Below, piece after piece: positions 26,629 to 35,419 of a DNA stretch of 43,804 bases. The notes beneath the pieces were generated by a model that was given only the letters and a program-made list of their open reading frames with translations, ran no database searches and was not told the DNA's origin. Positions within the stretch are counted from its first letter, which is position 1, and each line of letters starts with the position of its first letter. Source of the DNA: Candidatus Janibacter merdipullorum. GTDB taxonomy: Bacteria; Actinomycetota; Actinomycetes; Actinomycetales; Dermatophilaceae. The DNA lies in NCBI GenBank assembly GCA_019116945.1, contig DXAR01000004.1, forward strand, positions 1 through 43,804, in the 5' to 3' direction. The position numbers and the translations under genes were made by a program.

Positions 26629-28260
26629 TCAGTCCTTCGGCTTCTCGTGCCGCAGCTCGGTGCCCTCCATCTCGGGCAGCTCGTCGGTGTTGCCGTGCTC
26701 CTCGCGGATGGCGACCAGCTCGGTCTCGTCCGCGGCGCCCAGCTCGAAGAGACGACCGGACCGGTGGTCGGCGATGTACTCCTTCATCTCCCGGCGGATC
26801 TCCGGCAGCAGGATGTACAGGGCGGCCAGGTTGATGAACCCGCAGAGGAAGAGGAAGGCATCGGTGAGGGTGAGGACCTGACCGAAGGTGAGGACCGTCC
26901 CGATGACCGTGAAGAGGCAGAAGATCGCCTTGTAGATCATGAGCGAGTTCCTCGTGTGACCGAAGAAGAACTCCCAGGCCTTCTCCCCGTAGTAGCTCCA
27001 CGTGATGAGGGTGGAGAAGGCGAAGAGGGCGACGGCCACCGCGAGGACGGCCGGGAACCACGGGAGGAAGGTCTCGAAGGCATCGGACGTGAGCGTGACG
27101 CCGTCGGGTGCACCGTCGCCGGCGATGACCTGGTCGACGCCGGCCTGGAAGGACGGGGCGTCGGCGATGATGATCGTCAGGGCGGTCATCGTGCAGACGA
27201 TGACCGTGTCGATGAAGGGCTCGAGGAGGGCGACGAAACCCTCGGAGACCGGCCGGCGGGTCTTCACCGGCGAGTGCGCGATCGGCGCCGAGCCGAGGCC
27301 CGCCTCGTTGGAGAAGGCCGCGCGCTGGAAGCCGACGATGAGGACGCCGACGAGTCCGCCGAGCCCGGCCTGCGGGGTGAAGGCGCCCTCGACGATGGAG
27401 GAGAGGGCACCGGGCACGTGGTCGATGTTGCCGAGGATGACGAAGAGGCAGGCGACGACGTACATGATCCCCATGAAGGGGACGAGCTTGCTCGTGACGC
27501 TGGCGATCGAGGTGATGCCACCGAGGATGACGGCGCCGACGAGGCCCGCCATGACGAGGCCGAAGATCAGCGCCGCCCCGTCCGAGCCGAGGAAGCCGTC
27601 GCTGCCGCCGGTGACCTCCTGGGCCTGGACGAAGGTCTGGTTGGCCTGGAACATGTTGCCGCCGCCGACTCCGAAGCCGAAGATGGCGATCGCGAAGAGG
27701 CCGGTGAGGACCATCGCCGGGGCCTTGCCGAAGAGGCGACCGAAGGCGACGGGCATGTACTTGAAGGGGCCACCGGAGAAGGTGCCGTCGGCATTCATCG
27801 TGCGGTACTTCACGCCCATGGTGCACTCGGCGAACTTCGTCGCCATGCCGAGGAGGCCGCAGACGATCATCCAGAAGGTCGCCCCCGCGCCACCGAGGGC
27901 CATGGCCGCACCGACACCGGCGATGTTGCCGAGGCCGACCGTCCCGGAGAGCGCCGAGGAGAGCGCTTGGAAGTGGGTGATCTCACCGGGGTCGTCCGAC
28001 CGGGAGAACTTGCCCCGGACCACCTGGATGGCCAGCCCGAAGGAGCGGAACTGGACGAAGCCGAGGGCGATGGTGATGATCGTCGCCGCGGCCACGAGCC
28101 AGAGGACGACGATCGGGATCTCGATGCCTCCGACGGAGAAGGCGTAGAAGACCCAGCCCGACATCCACGTCGCGAAGGGCTCGAAGAAGGCATTGATCTT
28201 GTCCTCGATGTCAGCGAGGACGCCGCTGTCGGCCGACGGTACGAGAGGGAGTGTTCTCAT
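26629..28260 (-). CDS. Sodium:alanine symporter (AGCS family)
   Basis: A 543-aa transporter with about eleven membrane helices, importing alanine or glycine with Na+. Family signatures include SGTVGLGNIAGVGAAMALGG, the GVKYRTMNADGTFSGGPFKY stretch and FQRAAFSNEAGLGSAPIAH. The C-terminal about 50 residues are cytosolic and acidic. The start is uncertain: ATG 28260 gives a normal N-terminus but has no ribosome site, and a GTG at 28314 would add 18 residues. A CRP/GlxR-like site lies at 28334-28349 upstream, suggesting carbon or nitrogen-status control. Confidence 0.94.
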   Translation of the reverse strand: MRTLPLVPSADSGVLADIEDKINAFFEPFATWMSGWVFYAFSVGGIEIPIVVLWLVAAATIITIALGFVQFRSFGLAIQVVRGKFSRSDDPGEITHFQALSSALSGTVGLGNIAGVGAAMALGGAGATFWMIVCGLLGMATKFAECTMGVKYRTMNADGTFSGGPFKYMPVAFGRLFGKAPAMVLTGLFAIAIFGFGVGGGNMFQANQTFVQAQEVTGGSDGFLGSDGAALIFGLVMAGLVGAVILGGITSIASVTSKLVPFMGIMYVVACLFVILGNIDHVPGALSSIVEGAFTPQAGLGGLVGVLIVGFQRAAFSNEAGLGSAPIAHSPVKTRRPVSEGFVALLEPFIDTVIVCTMTALTIIIADAPSFQAGVDQVIAGDGAPDGVTLTSDAFETFLPWFPAVLAVAVALFAFSTLITWSYYGEKAWEFFFGHTRNSLMIYKAIFCLFTVIGTVLTFGQVLTLTDAFLFLCGFINLAALYILLPEIRREMKEYIADHRSGRLFELGAADETELVAIREEHGNTDELPEMEGTELRHEKPKD

Positions 28261-28333
28261 GAAGAAGGAGGACAGCAGAGTCTGGGCACGCGCGATGGCT
28301 TGACGTGCCCCCACGGACGAGTTGTGACCTCTA

Positions 28334-28349
28334 TGTGACCTCGGTCACC
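28334..28349. promoter_or_regulatory. CRP/GlxR-like binding site upstream of the alanine symporter
   Basis: TGTGA-CCTCGG-TCACC, one mismatch to the TGTGA-N6-TCACA consensus of CRP-type regulators. The 9-mer TGTGACCTC also occurs 11 bp earlier (28323-28331), one helical turn away. The site overlaps the last codons of the MATE gene, which lies upstream on the same strand as the symporter. Confidence 0.5.
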
Positions 28350-29700
28350 CTCGTCGAGGGCGCTCCGACCCCGTGACGGCCCACGCGTCGCCGCGGATCC
28401 GCCACCACATGAAGCCGCCCCGGACGGCCATGAACCCGGTGAAGGCGACCCACAGGGCGACGACGGCCCAGGCCGACCCGTGCCCGCTCCCGAGCCACCG
28501 GGCGAGGCCGATGATCGGCAGGTAGGCGAGGAGGACGAGCACCATCGACCAGGCGAGCCAGCGCCCGTCGCCGGCGCCGATGAGCACCCCGTCGACGACG
28601 AAGACGTAGCCGGACAGGGGTTGGGCCAGGGCGACGACGACGAGCCCCGCCGCGATGGCCGACCGGACCGCGGGGTCGTCGGTGAAGAGGACCGGCAGCA
28701 CGCGGTGCAGCGCGAGCAGGCCGACGCCGAGGATGACGCCGCCCCACACACCCCACCGGACCATGAAGGCGGTGGCGGCGCGGGCGCCCTTCGCGTCGCC
28801 GCTGCCGAGGGAGGCCCCCGTGAGGGCCTGCCCGGCGATGGCCAGCGCATCGAGGGCGAAGACGAGGAGGGACCAGACGGTCGTCGTCACCTGGTAGGCC
28901 GCGAGCGGGACGTCACCGAAGCCGGCGGCGGCCGCGACGGTGAGCAGGATGATGGCCCGCAGCGCCACGGTCCGGACGAGGAGCGGCGCGCCGTCGAGGG
29001 CGGCGTCGACGACCCGGCGGACGTGCGGACGAAGGGAGGCCTGCGCCGCCTGTCCCCGACGGGCGACGACCGCGAGGAGCCCGAGGGCCATGGCCCACTG
29101 TGCGATGACCGTTCCCCACGCGGCCCCGGCGATGCCGAAGCCGGCGCCGTGGACGAGCGTGACGCTGAGGACGGCATTGCCACCGAAGCCCAGGGTCGCG
29201 GCGACGAGGGGGGTCTTCGTGTCGAGGAGCCCGCGGAGGATGCCCGTGGCGGCGAGCACGAGGAGCATGGCGGGGACGCCGAGGGCGCTCATCCGCAGGT
29301 AGGTCACGGCCTCGTCGAGAGCCTCGGGCGAGGAACCGAAGACCCCCGCGAGCTGGGGTGCGAAGAGCCCGAGGACGAGTCCGGCGAGGATGCCGAGTGC
29401 GCCGGCGAGCCAGACACCGCCGGCGCCGACCTCGATCGCGCCCTTCGTCGACCCGGCGCCCACCTGCCGCGCGACGACGCTCGTCGTGCCGTAGGCGAGG
29501 AAGACGAAGACCCCGGTTGCGGTGAGCAGGACCGAGCTGGCGGTGCCGAGCCCGGCGAGGGGGACGACCCCGAGCCGACCGACGACCGCGGCGTCGACCA
29601 TGAGGAAGAGGGGCTCGGCGACGAGCGCGAGGAAGGCGGGGACGGCGAGCGAGAGGACCTCGCGGGGGCCGGCCTGGATGGGGCTGGGGGAGGTGCTCAC
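28345..29700 (-). CDS. MATE family efflux transporter (DinF-like)
   Basis: A 451-aa protein with twelve predicted helices in two MATE halves. It opens with REVLSLAVPAFLALVAEPLFLMVDAAVVGRLG, split here as REVLSLAVPAFLALVA and PLFLMVDAAVVGRLG, typical of the DinF subgroup; LRGLLDTKTPLVA and GQALTGASLGSGD follow. MATE proteins export cationic drugs or toxins with Na+ or H+. The GTG start at 29700 overlaps the ABC exporter stop by GTGA, so it belongs to the same multidrug-export operon. Confidence 0.94.
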   Translation of the reverse strand: MSTSPSPIQAGPREVLSLAVPAFLALVAEPLFLMVDAAVVGRLGVVPLAGLGTASSVLLTATGVFVFLAYGTTSVVARQVGAGSTKGAIEVGAGGVWLAGALGILAGLVLGLFAPQLAGVFGSSPEALDEAVTYLRMSALGVPAMLLVLAATGILRGLLDTKTPLVAATLGFGGNAVLSVTLVHGAGFGIAGAAWGTVIAQWAMALGLLAVVARRGQAAQASLRPHVRRVVDAALDGAPLLVRTVALRAIILLTVAAAAGFGDVPLAAYQVTTTVWSLLVFALDALAIAGQALTGASLGSGDAKGARAATAFMVRWGVWGGVILGVGLLALHRVLPVLFTDDPAVRSAIAAGLVVVALAQPLSGYVFVVDGVLIGAGDGRWLAWSMVLVLLAYLPIIGLARWLGSGHGSAWAVVALWVAFTGFMAVRGGFMWWRIRGDAWAVTGSERPRRG

Positions 29701-31439
29701 GTGCGCCACGCCTCCCAGAGTCGGGCGTAGCGGCCACCGGCGGCGACGAGCGCGTCGTGGGTGTCGTCCTCGACGACCCGCCCGTCGTGGAGGACGAGGA
29801 CGCGGTCGGCCGCGGCCGACTGGGTGAGGCGGTGGGCGACGATGATCGCGCCCCGGTCCTCGGTGACGGCCATCGCGGCGCGCTCGAGGTCCCGGGCGCC
29901 GGACGACCCGGCCTCGGCGGTCGCCTCGTCGAGGACGACGAACCACGGGTCGGCGAGCTCGACACGGGCCAGCGCGAGCTGCTGTGCCTGGGCCGGCGTG
30001 AGCGGGTGGGCCCCGTCGCCGACGACCGTGTCGAGGCCGTCCGGGAGGGCCTCGACCCAGCGGAGGGCGTGGACGCGCTGCAGGGCAGCCCGCACCGCGC
30101 CGTCATCGGCGTGGTCGTCGACGAGGGTCACGGCCTCCCGCACGGTGCCGGCGAAGACGTGGACGTCCTGGCTGATGAGGACGACGCGCGAGCGCAGCCC
30201 GGCCTCGTCCATCCCGGCGAAGGGGGTACCGGCCAGGGTCACCGCCCCGCGGGTCGGTGGGAGCACTCCGGCCGCGATGGCGCCGAGGGTCGTCTTGCCC
30301 GCGCCGGTCGCGCCGACGAGCGCGACCCGCTGGCCGGGCTCGATCGTCAGGCTCACCTCGCGGAGGACCGGATGGTCGGTGACGTAGGCGTGGTCGATGT
30401 CGGTGAGGACGAGCGGACCGCGGTTCATGGGCGGGTCGGCCGTGGCCTCCGGCACCGGCGGCAGGAGGGCCACCCCGGCGAGGCGGGCCAGCGAGGCCCC
30501 GGCGGACTGGACGGCGTCGAAGGTGAAGAGGAGGACCCCGATGGGGTTGAAGAGGCGGTGGAAGTAGAGGGCCGCGGCCGTCACCGCGCCGACGGTGATC
30601 GATCCGGACCGGACGAGGAAGAAGCCGGTCGTGAGGACGAGCGTGAGCCCGATGAGCTCGGAGCGGTTGGACCGGCTGCCGAAGCGGGTGAGGATGTCGA
30701 CGACGCCGACCGAGATCCGCCGGGCCTCGTCCGAGCGCCGGGTGATCTCGGCGACCTGGGCCTCCTCCAGCCCGTGTGCCCGGAGGGTGCGCACTCCCTG
30801 GAGCCCGCTGACGAGGGCCTGGGCGCGCTCGCCCTGGGCGATCCGCTCCTCCGCGTACATCGGTCCCGACCGCTGGAGGTACCAGTGCAGTCCGAGGCCG
30901 TAGGCAGGGATGGCGACGAGGCCGGCGAGGCCCAGGCGCCAGTCGAGGGCGAAGAGGCCGATGCCGGTGAAGCCGATGAGCACGAGCGCGTTGACGAGGT
31001 TGGGCAACATCTCGGTGAGCGCCTCGGTGACCGTGCGGGCGTCGTCACCGACCCGGGCGAGGACGTCTCCGGTGCCGGCCGCCTCGATCCGCGCGGAGTC
31101 GAGGGTGAGCGCCCGGTCGAGCACCTCCTCCCGCAGCTCGGCGAGCGCCGGTTCGCCGGCCCGGGCGAGGGCGGCGATCGAGGCCCAGGTGGCGAGGCCC
31201 CCGACGAGGCTCGCCGCGGCGATGAGTCCCGCGGCGACGAGGAGGTCCCCGGCGTCGCCGCCGTCGAGGACGAGGTCGACGATCCGGCCGAGCACCCACG
31301 GTGCGACGAGGGCGCACAGGCCGGCCACGGCGAAGGCGAGGACGGCCAGGACGAGGGGGCCGCGGTGGGCGCGGACGAGGGACCACGCCAGACGGGTCGT
31401 GTCCCGACGGGAGGCGGTGGGGAGGAGCTCGCGGCTCAT
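29697..31439 (-). CDS. ABC exporter subunit with canonical Walker motifs and degenerate signature
   Basis: A 580-aa half-transporter: six membrane helices (about 25-310) then a nucleotide-binding domain. Walker A GATGAGKT (376-383) and Walker B with catalytic Glu505 (VVLDEAT) are intact. The signature is LTPAQ (480-484) instead of LSGGQ. It pairs with the upstream gene, whose defects are the opposite, so the heterodimer keeps one complete ATP site. Start ATG 31439 overlaps the partner's stop by ATGA. Confidence 0.94.
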   Translation of the reverse strand: MSRELLPTASRRDTTRLAWSLVRAHRGPLVLAVLAFAVAGLCALVAPWVLGRIVDLVLDGGDAGDLLVAAGLIAAASLVGGLATWASIAALARAGEPALAELREEVLDRALTLDSARIEAAGTGDVLARVGDDARTVTEALTEMLPNLVNALVLIGFTGIGLFALDWRLGLAGLVAIPAYGLGLHWYLQRSGPMYAEERIAQGERAQALVSGLQGVRTLRAHGLEEAQVAEITRRSDEARRISVGVVDILTRFGSRSNRSELIGLTLVLTTGFFLVRSGSITVGAVTAAALYFHRLFNPIGVLLFTFDAVQSAGASLARLAGVALLPPVPEATADPPMNRGPLVLTDIDHAYVTDHPVLREVSLTIEPGQRVALVGATGAGKTTLGAIAAGVLPPTRGAVTLAGTPFAGMDEAGLRSRVVLISQDVHVFAGTVREAVTLVDDHADDGAVRAALQRVHALRWVEALPDGLDTVVGDGAHPLTPAQAQQLALARVELADPWFVVLDEATAEAGSSGARDLERAAMAVTEDRGAIIVAHRLTQSAAADRVLVLHDGRVVEDDTHDALVAAGGRYARLWEAWRT

Positions 31440-33112
31440 CGGAGGACCTCCTCGCGGTAGGCGTCCGCGGCCGACAGCTCGTGGTGGGTCCCCTCGAGCG
31501 TGACCTCGCCCTGCCGGACGACGACGACGCGGTCGGCCCGCGCGAGGAGGGCGGGGCTGCTCGTGATGAGCCACGTGGTCCGGTGGGCGCGCGCGGCCCG
31601 GATCCCGTCGGCGACCCGGTGCTCGGTCACGGCGTCGACCGCGGTCGTCGGGTCGTGGAGGACGAGGAGTGGCGGGTCCGCGGCCAGCGCCCGGGCGAGG
31701 GAGACCCGCTGCCGCTGACCGCCCGACCACGTGGCGCCGTCGGGGGTGACGTGCTGGTCCAGGCCCTCCTCGGCGAGCGCGACGACGTCGTCCGCGGCCG
31801 ACCGGGTGAGCAGCTCGTGCAGCCGCTGGTCGTCGAGGCGGCCGCGCGGGTCGACGTTGTCCCGGAGGGTGCCCTCGAAGAGGTCGACGTGGTGGGGAGC
31901 GACGAGGAGGTGCCGTCGCCGGGCGTCGCTCGTGAGCTGGTCGAGGGGCAGGGCGTTGATGGTCACCGCGCCGGCGTCCTGCTCCCCGGCGAGGGTGCGG
32001 GCGAGGTCGCCGGCCTCCGCGGGGTCGGCGATGACGAGGCCGAGGACCTCCCCGGGCGGCGAGCTGACCCGGTGGCCCGAAGGGAGCGTGACCGCCAGCG
32101 TGGGGGAGCTCGCCGTGACGTCCTCCGGGCCCGCCGCGACGAGGCGCGGCGACCGGAGGAAGTCGACGATGCGACCGGCGGCCGCGTAGGAGCGGGCGGC
32201 GTGGGCGGAGATCTCCCCGAGCATCTCGATCGGCTCGGCGAGGAACTGGGTGAGCCCGACGACGGCGACGAGCTCGCCGATGCTGATGTCTCCCGACAGG
32301 GCCTTGCTCCCCGCGATGAGGGCGACGACGGCGAGGAAGAGTCCGGACAGGGTGTTCGTCAGGCCGGCCATCGATCCGAAGGCGGTCGTGCTCCTGATGC
32401 CCGCGTGGCGGGCCTGCTGGCTCAGCCGCCGGTAGCGCCGGGCGGCCATCGGGGTCGCGCCGATCCCCTTGAGGCTGCGCATCCCCCGCACGAGGTCGGT
32501 GGCGACGCCGCTGGCGTCCGCGACGGCGGCCTGCTGCCGCTCGGTGCGGCGCGAGATCACGGGAGTGAGCACCTGCGAGATGCCGACGACGACGGGCACG
32601 CCGAGGACGACGACGACCCCGAGGAGGAGGTCGATGCGGAAGAGCAGGACGGCGGCGACGGTGAAGGAGAGCAGCGAGGAGACGGAGAAGCCGATGAGGC
32701 GCAGGACGACGCCGACCATCTGGGCGTCGGCGGTGGCGAGGGAGAGGGTCTGGCCCGGGAGGAGGGTGGAGCGGGTGCCGCGCGGGTGGAGGGCGTGCCC
32801 GGCGATCTCGACCCGCAGGTCGTGGACCTCTCGCTCCATGACGCGCACGAGGATCTGGGCGCCGAAGCGGTAGCCGTAGCTGAGGACGACGAAGAGGCCC
32901 GCGAAGGCGAGGAGGAGCAGGACGAGCGAGCGGACCTCGGAGGTGGCGACCGCCTCGTCGATGATGACGCCGATCATCACGGGGACGAGGGTCTCGCAGA
33001 CGTGCCACGTGGCGAGCAGACCGAAGCTCGCGGCCAGGCGCGGACGGTGGCGACGGACCGACCGGAGGAGAAGCGCCCGCGCGGTGGCGGGAGCGGGGTC
33101 GGTGGTGGTCAC
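31436..33112 (-). CDS. ABC exporter subunit with canonical signature but no Walker A
   Basis: A 558-aa half-transporter with six membrane helices (about 25-290). In the nucleotide-binding domain the P-loop is missing: residues 353-370 read PGEVLGLVIADPAEAGDL, without G-x-x-G-x-G-K-S/T. Walker B is LLVLHDP (482-488) with Pro where the catalytic Glu should be. The signature WSGGQ (462-466) is normal. It supplies the signature to the partner's intact site. The GTG start at 33112 is the best available; no strong ribosome site is visible. First gene of the ABC-ABC-MATE operon, next to a likely operator at 33150-33188. Confidence 0.93.
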   Translation of the reverse strand: MTTTDPAPATARALLLRSVRRHRPRLAASFGLLATWHVCETLVPVMIGVIIDEAVATSEVRSLVLLLLAFAGLFVVLSYGYRFGAQILVRVMEREVHDLRVEIAGHALHPRGTRSTLLPGQTLSLATADAQMVGVVLRLIGFSVSSLLSFTVAAVLLFRIDLLLGVVVVLGVPVVVGISQVLTPVISRRTERQQAAVADASGVATDLVRGMRSLKGIGATPMAARRYRRLSQQARHAGIRSTTAFGSMAGLTNTLSGLFLAVVALIAGSKALSGDISIGELVAVVGLTQFLAEPIEMLGEISAHAARSYAAAGRIVDFLRSPRLVAAGPEDVTASSPTLAVTLPSGHRVSSPPGEVLGLVIADPAEAGDLARTLAGEQDAGAVTINALPLDQLTSDARRRHLLVAPHHVDLFEGTLRDNVDPRGRLDDQRLHELLTRSAADDVVALAEEGLDQHVTPDGATWSGGQRQRVSLARALAADPPLLVLHDPTTAVDAVTEHRVADGIRAARAHRTTWLITSSPALLARADRVVVVRQGEVTLEGTHHELSAADAYREEVLR

Positions 33113-33149
33113 CGCCCATGGCTACCACGGCGGGCTCGGAGCCTCGTAG

Positions 33150-33188
33150 TTACTCTCGGGTATACAGATTCATTACTTACGAGTAATG
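33150..33188. promoter_or_regulatory. Tandem operator in the ABC exporter / amidohydrolase divergent promoter
   Basis: A perfect dyad CATTACTTACGAGTAATG (33171-33188) follows an imperfect copy TTACTCTCGGGTAT starting at 33150, 23 bp earlier. A -10-like TATAC lies between them, readable in both directions (33161-33166 rightward). The rightward start codon lies inside the dyad, so a bound repressor would block initiation. TetR or MarR regulators use such sites; no regulator gene of that kind is in the window. Confidence 0.6.
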
Positions 33189-35312
33189 TCTGGCTCGTCT
33201 CCCCGCCGCCACCGATCGGAGTCGCTTGTGTCCTCCCCTTCGTCCCCGCGTCGACGCCTGCGCCGACTCCTCCCGCTCATGGCCGTCGCCGCGGTCCTCC
33301 TCCTCGCCGTGACGACGCCGGGAGCCACCGCCGGGTCCACGCCCTGGTACGAGCAGACCGACCCGCAGAGCCCGGACTCCGAGCTCAACGTCACCGGTGC
33401 CCCGGCGCGGGGCACGACGCCCGAAGGGGAGGTGCGCGGGTTCATCGACGCCCACACCCACCTCATGTCGAATGAGGGCTTCGGCGGGGACATCGTCTGC
33501 GGCAAGACCTTCAGCGAGCTGGGCATCGAGGACGCGCTCACCGACTGCCACAGCCACGGCACCGATGGCCGCACCGGGCTCATCGAGAACCTCACCCACC
33601 TCGAGGGCAAGGGGCCGCTCGACCCGCACGACACTGACCTGTACCCGACCTTCGGTGATGCCCCGAAGTGGTCCTCGCTGACCCACCAGCAGATGTACTA
33701 CCGCTGGGTGGAGCGGGCCTGGCGCGGCGGGCTGCGGGTCATGGTCGCCGACACCGTGAACAACAACGTCCTGTGCTCGCTGCCGACCCAGGTCAACAAG
33801 CACTCCTGCAACGACATGGACACCGTCCGCCGCCAGGTGCAGAAGACGAAGGACCTCGAGGCCTTCATCGACAAGCGTCACGGCGGGCCCGGCAAGGGCT
33901 GGTTCCGGATCGCCTACTCGGCGGAGGAGGCGAGGTCCTATGTCGAGCAGGGCAAGCTCGCCGTCATCCTCGGCATGGAGGTGTCCGCTCCCTTCGGGTG
34001 CGGCCTCGCCGTGGGCTTCCCCACGTGCACGAAGCAGCAGATCGACGCCGGCCTCGACGAGGCCAAGGAGCTCGGCATCCGCTCGATGTACCTGTGCCAC
34101 AAGTTCGACAACGCGCTCTGCGGGGTGCGCTTCGACGAGGGCACCCAGGGGATCGTCGTCAACGTCGGCAACTTCCTCAACACCGGGCAGTTCTGGCAGG
34201 TGGAGCGGTGCCGGACCGATCTCCACGACAACACCGTCGAAGGCGGGGTCATCCCGCCGAAGGTCGCCCAGCACGTCAAGGGGCAGGTCCTGCCGATCTA
34301 CCCGGAGGGGCCGCACTGCAACACCCGTGGTCTCAGCGAGCTCGGGGAGTACGCCCTCCGCGGGATGATGGACCGCGGGCTCATGGTCGAGCTCGACCAC
34401 CAGGGGGTCAAGGCGGCCAAGCGCACGATGGAGATCCTCGAGGCGGAGGGCTATCCCGGCGTCATCTCGAGCCACTCGTGGATGGACAAGCACTTCACCG
34501 AGCGGATCTACCGGCTCGGTGGTTTCATCGCCCAGTACGGGCACGACGCGCGCAGCTTCGTCGAGGAGGGCGCCGAGGAGCACCCGGTCCGGGAGAAGTA
34601 CGACGTCGGCTACGGCTTCGGCATGGACATGAACGGCTTCGGCGGCACCCCGCCGCCGCGGGACGACGCCGCCGAGAAGCCGCTGAAGTACCCCTTCTCC
34701 CCGGCGATCGGCAAGGGCACCATCGACCGTCAGGTCACCGGCCAGCGGATCTGGGACTACAACCGGGACGGCGTCGCCCACTATGGGATGATCCCCGACT
34801 GGATCCAGGACATGCGCACGATCGGCGGGGCCGACGGCCGGCAGGTCGTCGAGGACCTCACGCGCGGGCCGGAGTCCTACCTGCGGACCTGGCAGGCCAC
34901 CTCCGAGTGGGAGCCGGGGCAGGACCTGACGAAGGGGGCGGTCGCCCGGGCGAGCAGCCAGGAGTGGAGCCTCACCGGTCGCTACCGCGCTGGAGCGGCG
35001 ATCGACGACCGGCGGACCACCCGCTGGGCCAGCCGGTGGGGTGACGACGCGTGGTGGGAGGTCGACCTCGGCACACCGCGTCGGGTCGGGCAGATCACCC
35101 TCGACTGGGAGACCGCCCACGCGAAGGCCTACCGCGTCCGGTCGAGCCTCGACGGGCAACGATGGACGACCGTGGAGACGGTCTCGGACTCCGACGGCGG
35201 CATCGACACCATCCGGATCGACCCCACCTCCGCCCGCCACATCCGGATTGACACCGATGAGCGGGCCACCCGCTACGGGGTCTCCCTCAAGGAGGTGACG
35301 ATCACCGACTGA
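33186..35312 (+). CDS. Secreted amidohydrolase-like protein with C-terminal F5/8 type C (discoidin) domain
   Basis: A 708-aa protein. A basic N-terminus and hydrophobic segment (about 36-52) form a signal peptide with twin arginines nearby (RRRLRR). GFIDAHTHL at about residue 80 is the HxH metal motif of amidohydrolase/dipeptidase barrels; VELDHQGVKAAK, VISSHSW and MDMNGFGG look like further metal or substrate loops. Cysteines are frequent, consistent with an exported protein. The last about 140 residues match a galactose-binding-like/discoidin fold (TRWASRWGDDAWWEVDLG, RVGQITLDWE), suited to binding glycans. The substrate is unknown. The start may instead be a GTG further in; the ATG at 33186 lies within an operator dyad. 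Confidence 0.88.
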   Translation: MSGSSPRRHRSESLVSSPSSPRRRLRRLLPLMAVAAVLLLAVTTPGATAGSTPWYEQTDPQSPDSELNVTGAPARGTTPEGEVRGFIDAHTHLMSNEGFGGDIVCGKTFSELGIEDALTDCHSHGTDGRTGLIENLTHLEGKGPLDPHDTDLYPTFGDAPKWSSLTHQQMYYRWVERAWRGGLRVMVADTVNNNVLCSLPTQVNKHSCNDMDTVRRQVQKTKDLEAFIDKRHGGPGKGWFRIAYSAEEARSYVEQGKLAVILGMEVSAPFGCGLAVGFPTCTKQQIDAGLDEAKELGIRSMYLCHKFDNALCGVRFDEGTQGIVVNVGNFLNTGQFWQVERCRTDLHDNTVEGGVIPPKVAQHVKGQVLPIYPEGPHCNTRGLSELGEYALRGMMDRGLMVELDHQGVKAAKRTMEILEAEGYPGVISSHSWMDKHFTERIYRLGGFIAQYGHDARSFVEEGAEEHPVREKYDVGYGFGMDMNGFGGTPPPRDDAAEKPLKYPFSPAIGKGTIDRQVTGQRIWDYNRDGVAHYGMIPDWIQDMRTIGGADGRQVVEDLTRGPESYLRTWQATSEWEPGQDLTKGAVARASSQEWSLTGRYRAGAAIDDRRTTRWASRWGDDAWWEVDLGTPRRVGQITLDWETAHAKAYRVRSSLDGQRWTTVETVSDSDGGIDTIRIDPTSARHIRIDTDERATRYGVSLKEVTITD

Positions 35313-35334
35313 GGGGCGAGCCGGCCGGTGTCCC

Positions 35335-35380
35335 ATGGGTAGTGCTCCCCAGTGCTCCCGTGGGATCCGGTCCGTAGAGT
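35335..35380 (+). promoter_or_regulatory. Promoter of the second MoxR operon with the shared element (site C)
   Basis: ATGGGTAGTGCTCCCCA at 35335-35351 and a -10 box TAGAGT at 35375-35380, first base 40 nt after the element's first base. It matches sites A and B in both sequence and spacing. The predicted start is near 35387, giving a leader of about 33 nt to the MoxR start. Confidence 0.7.
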
Positions 35381-35419
35381 GGCGGCGACACCTCAGCCAC
35401 AACGCCGAAGGGGAGCGCC

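Noticed and set aside
28261-28314. GTG 28314 as the definite start of the alanine symporter
   Set aside because: The extra 18 residues are not typical of the family, and the possible ribosome site is too far away; left as an alternative.
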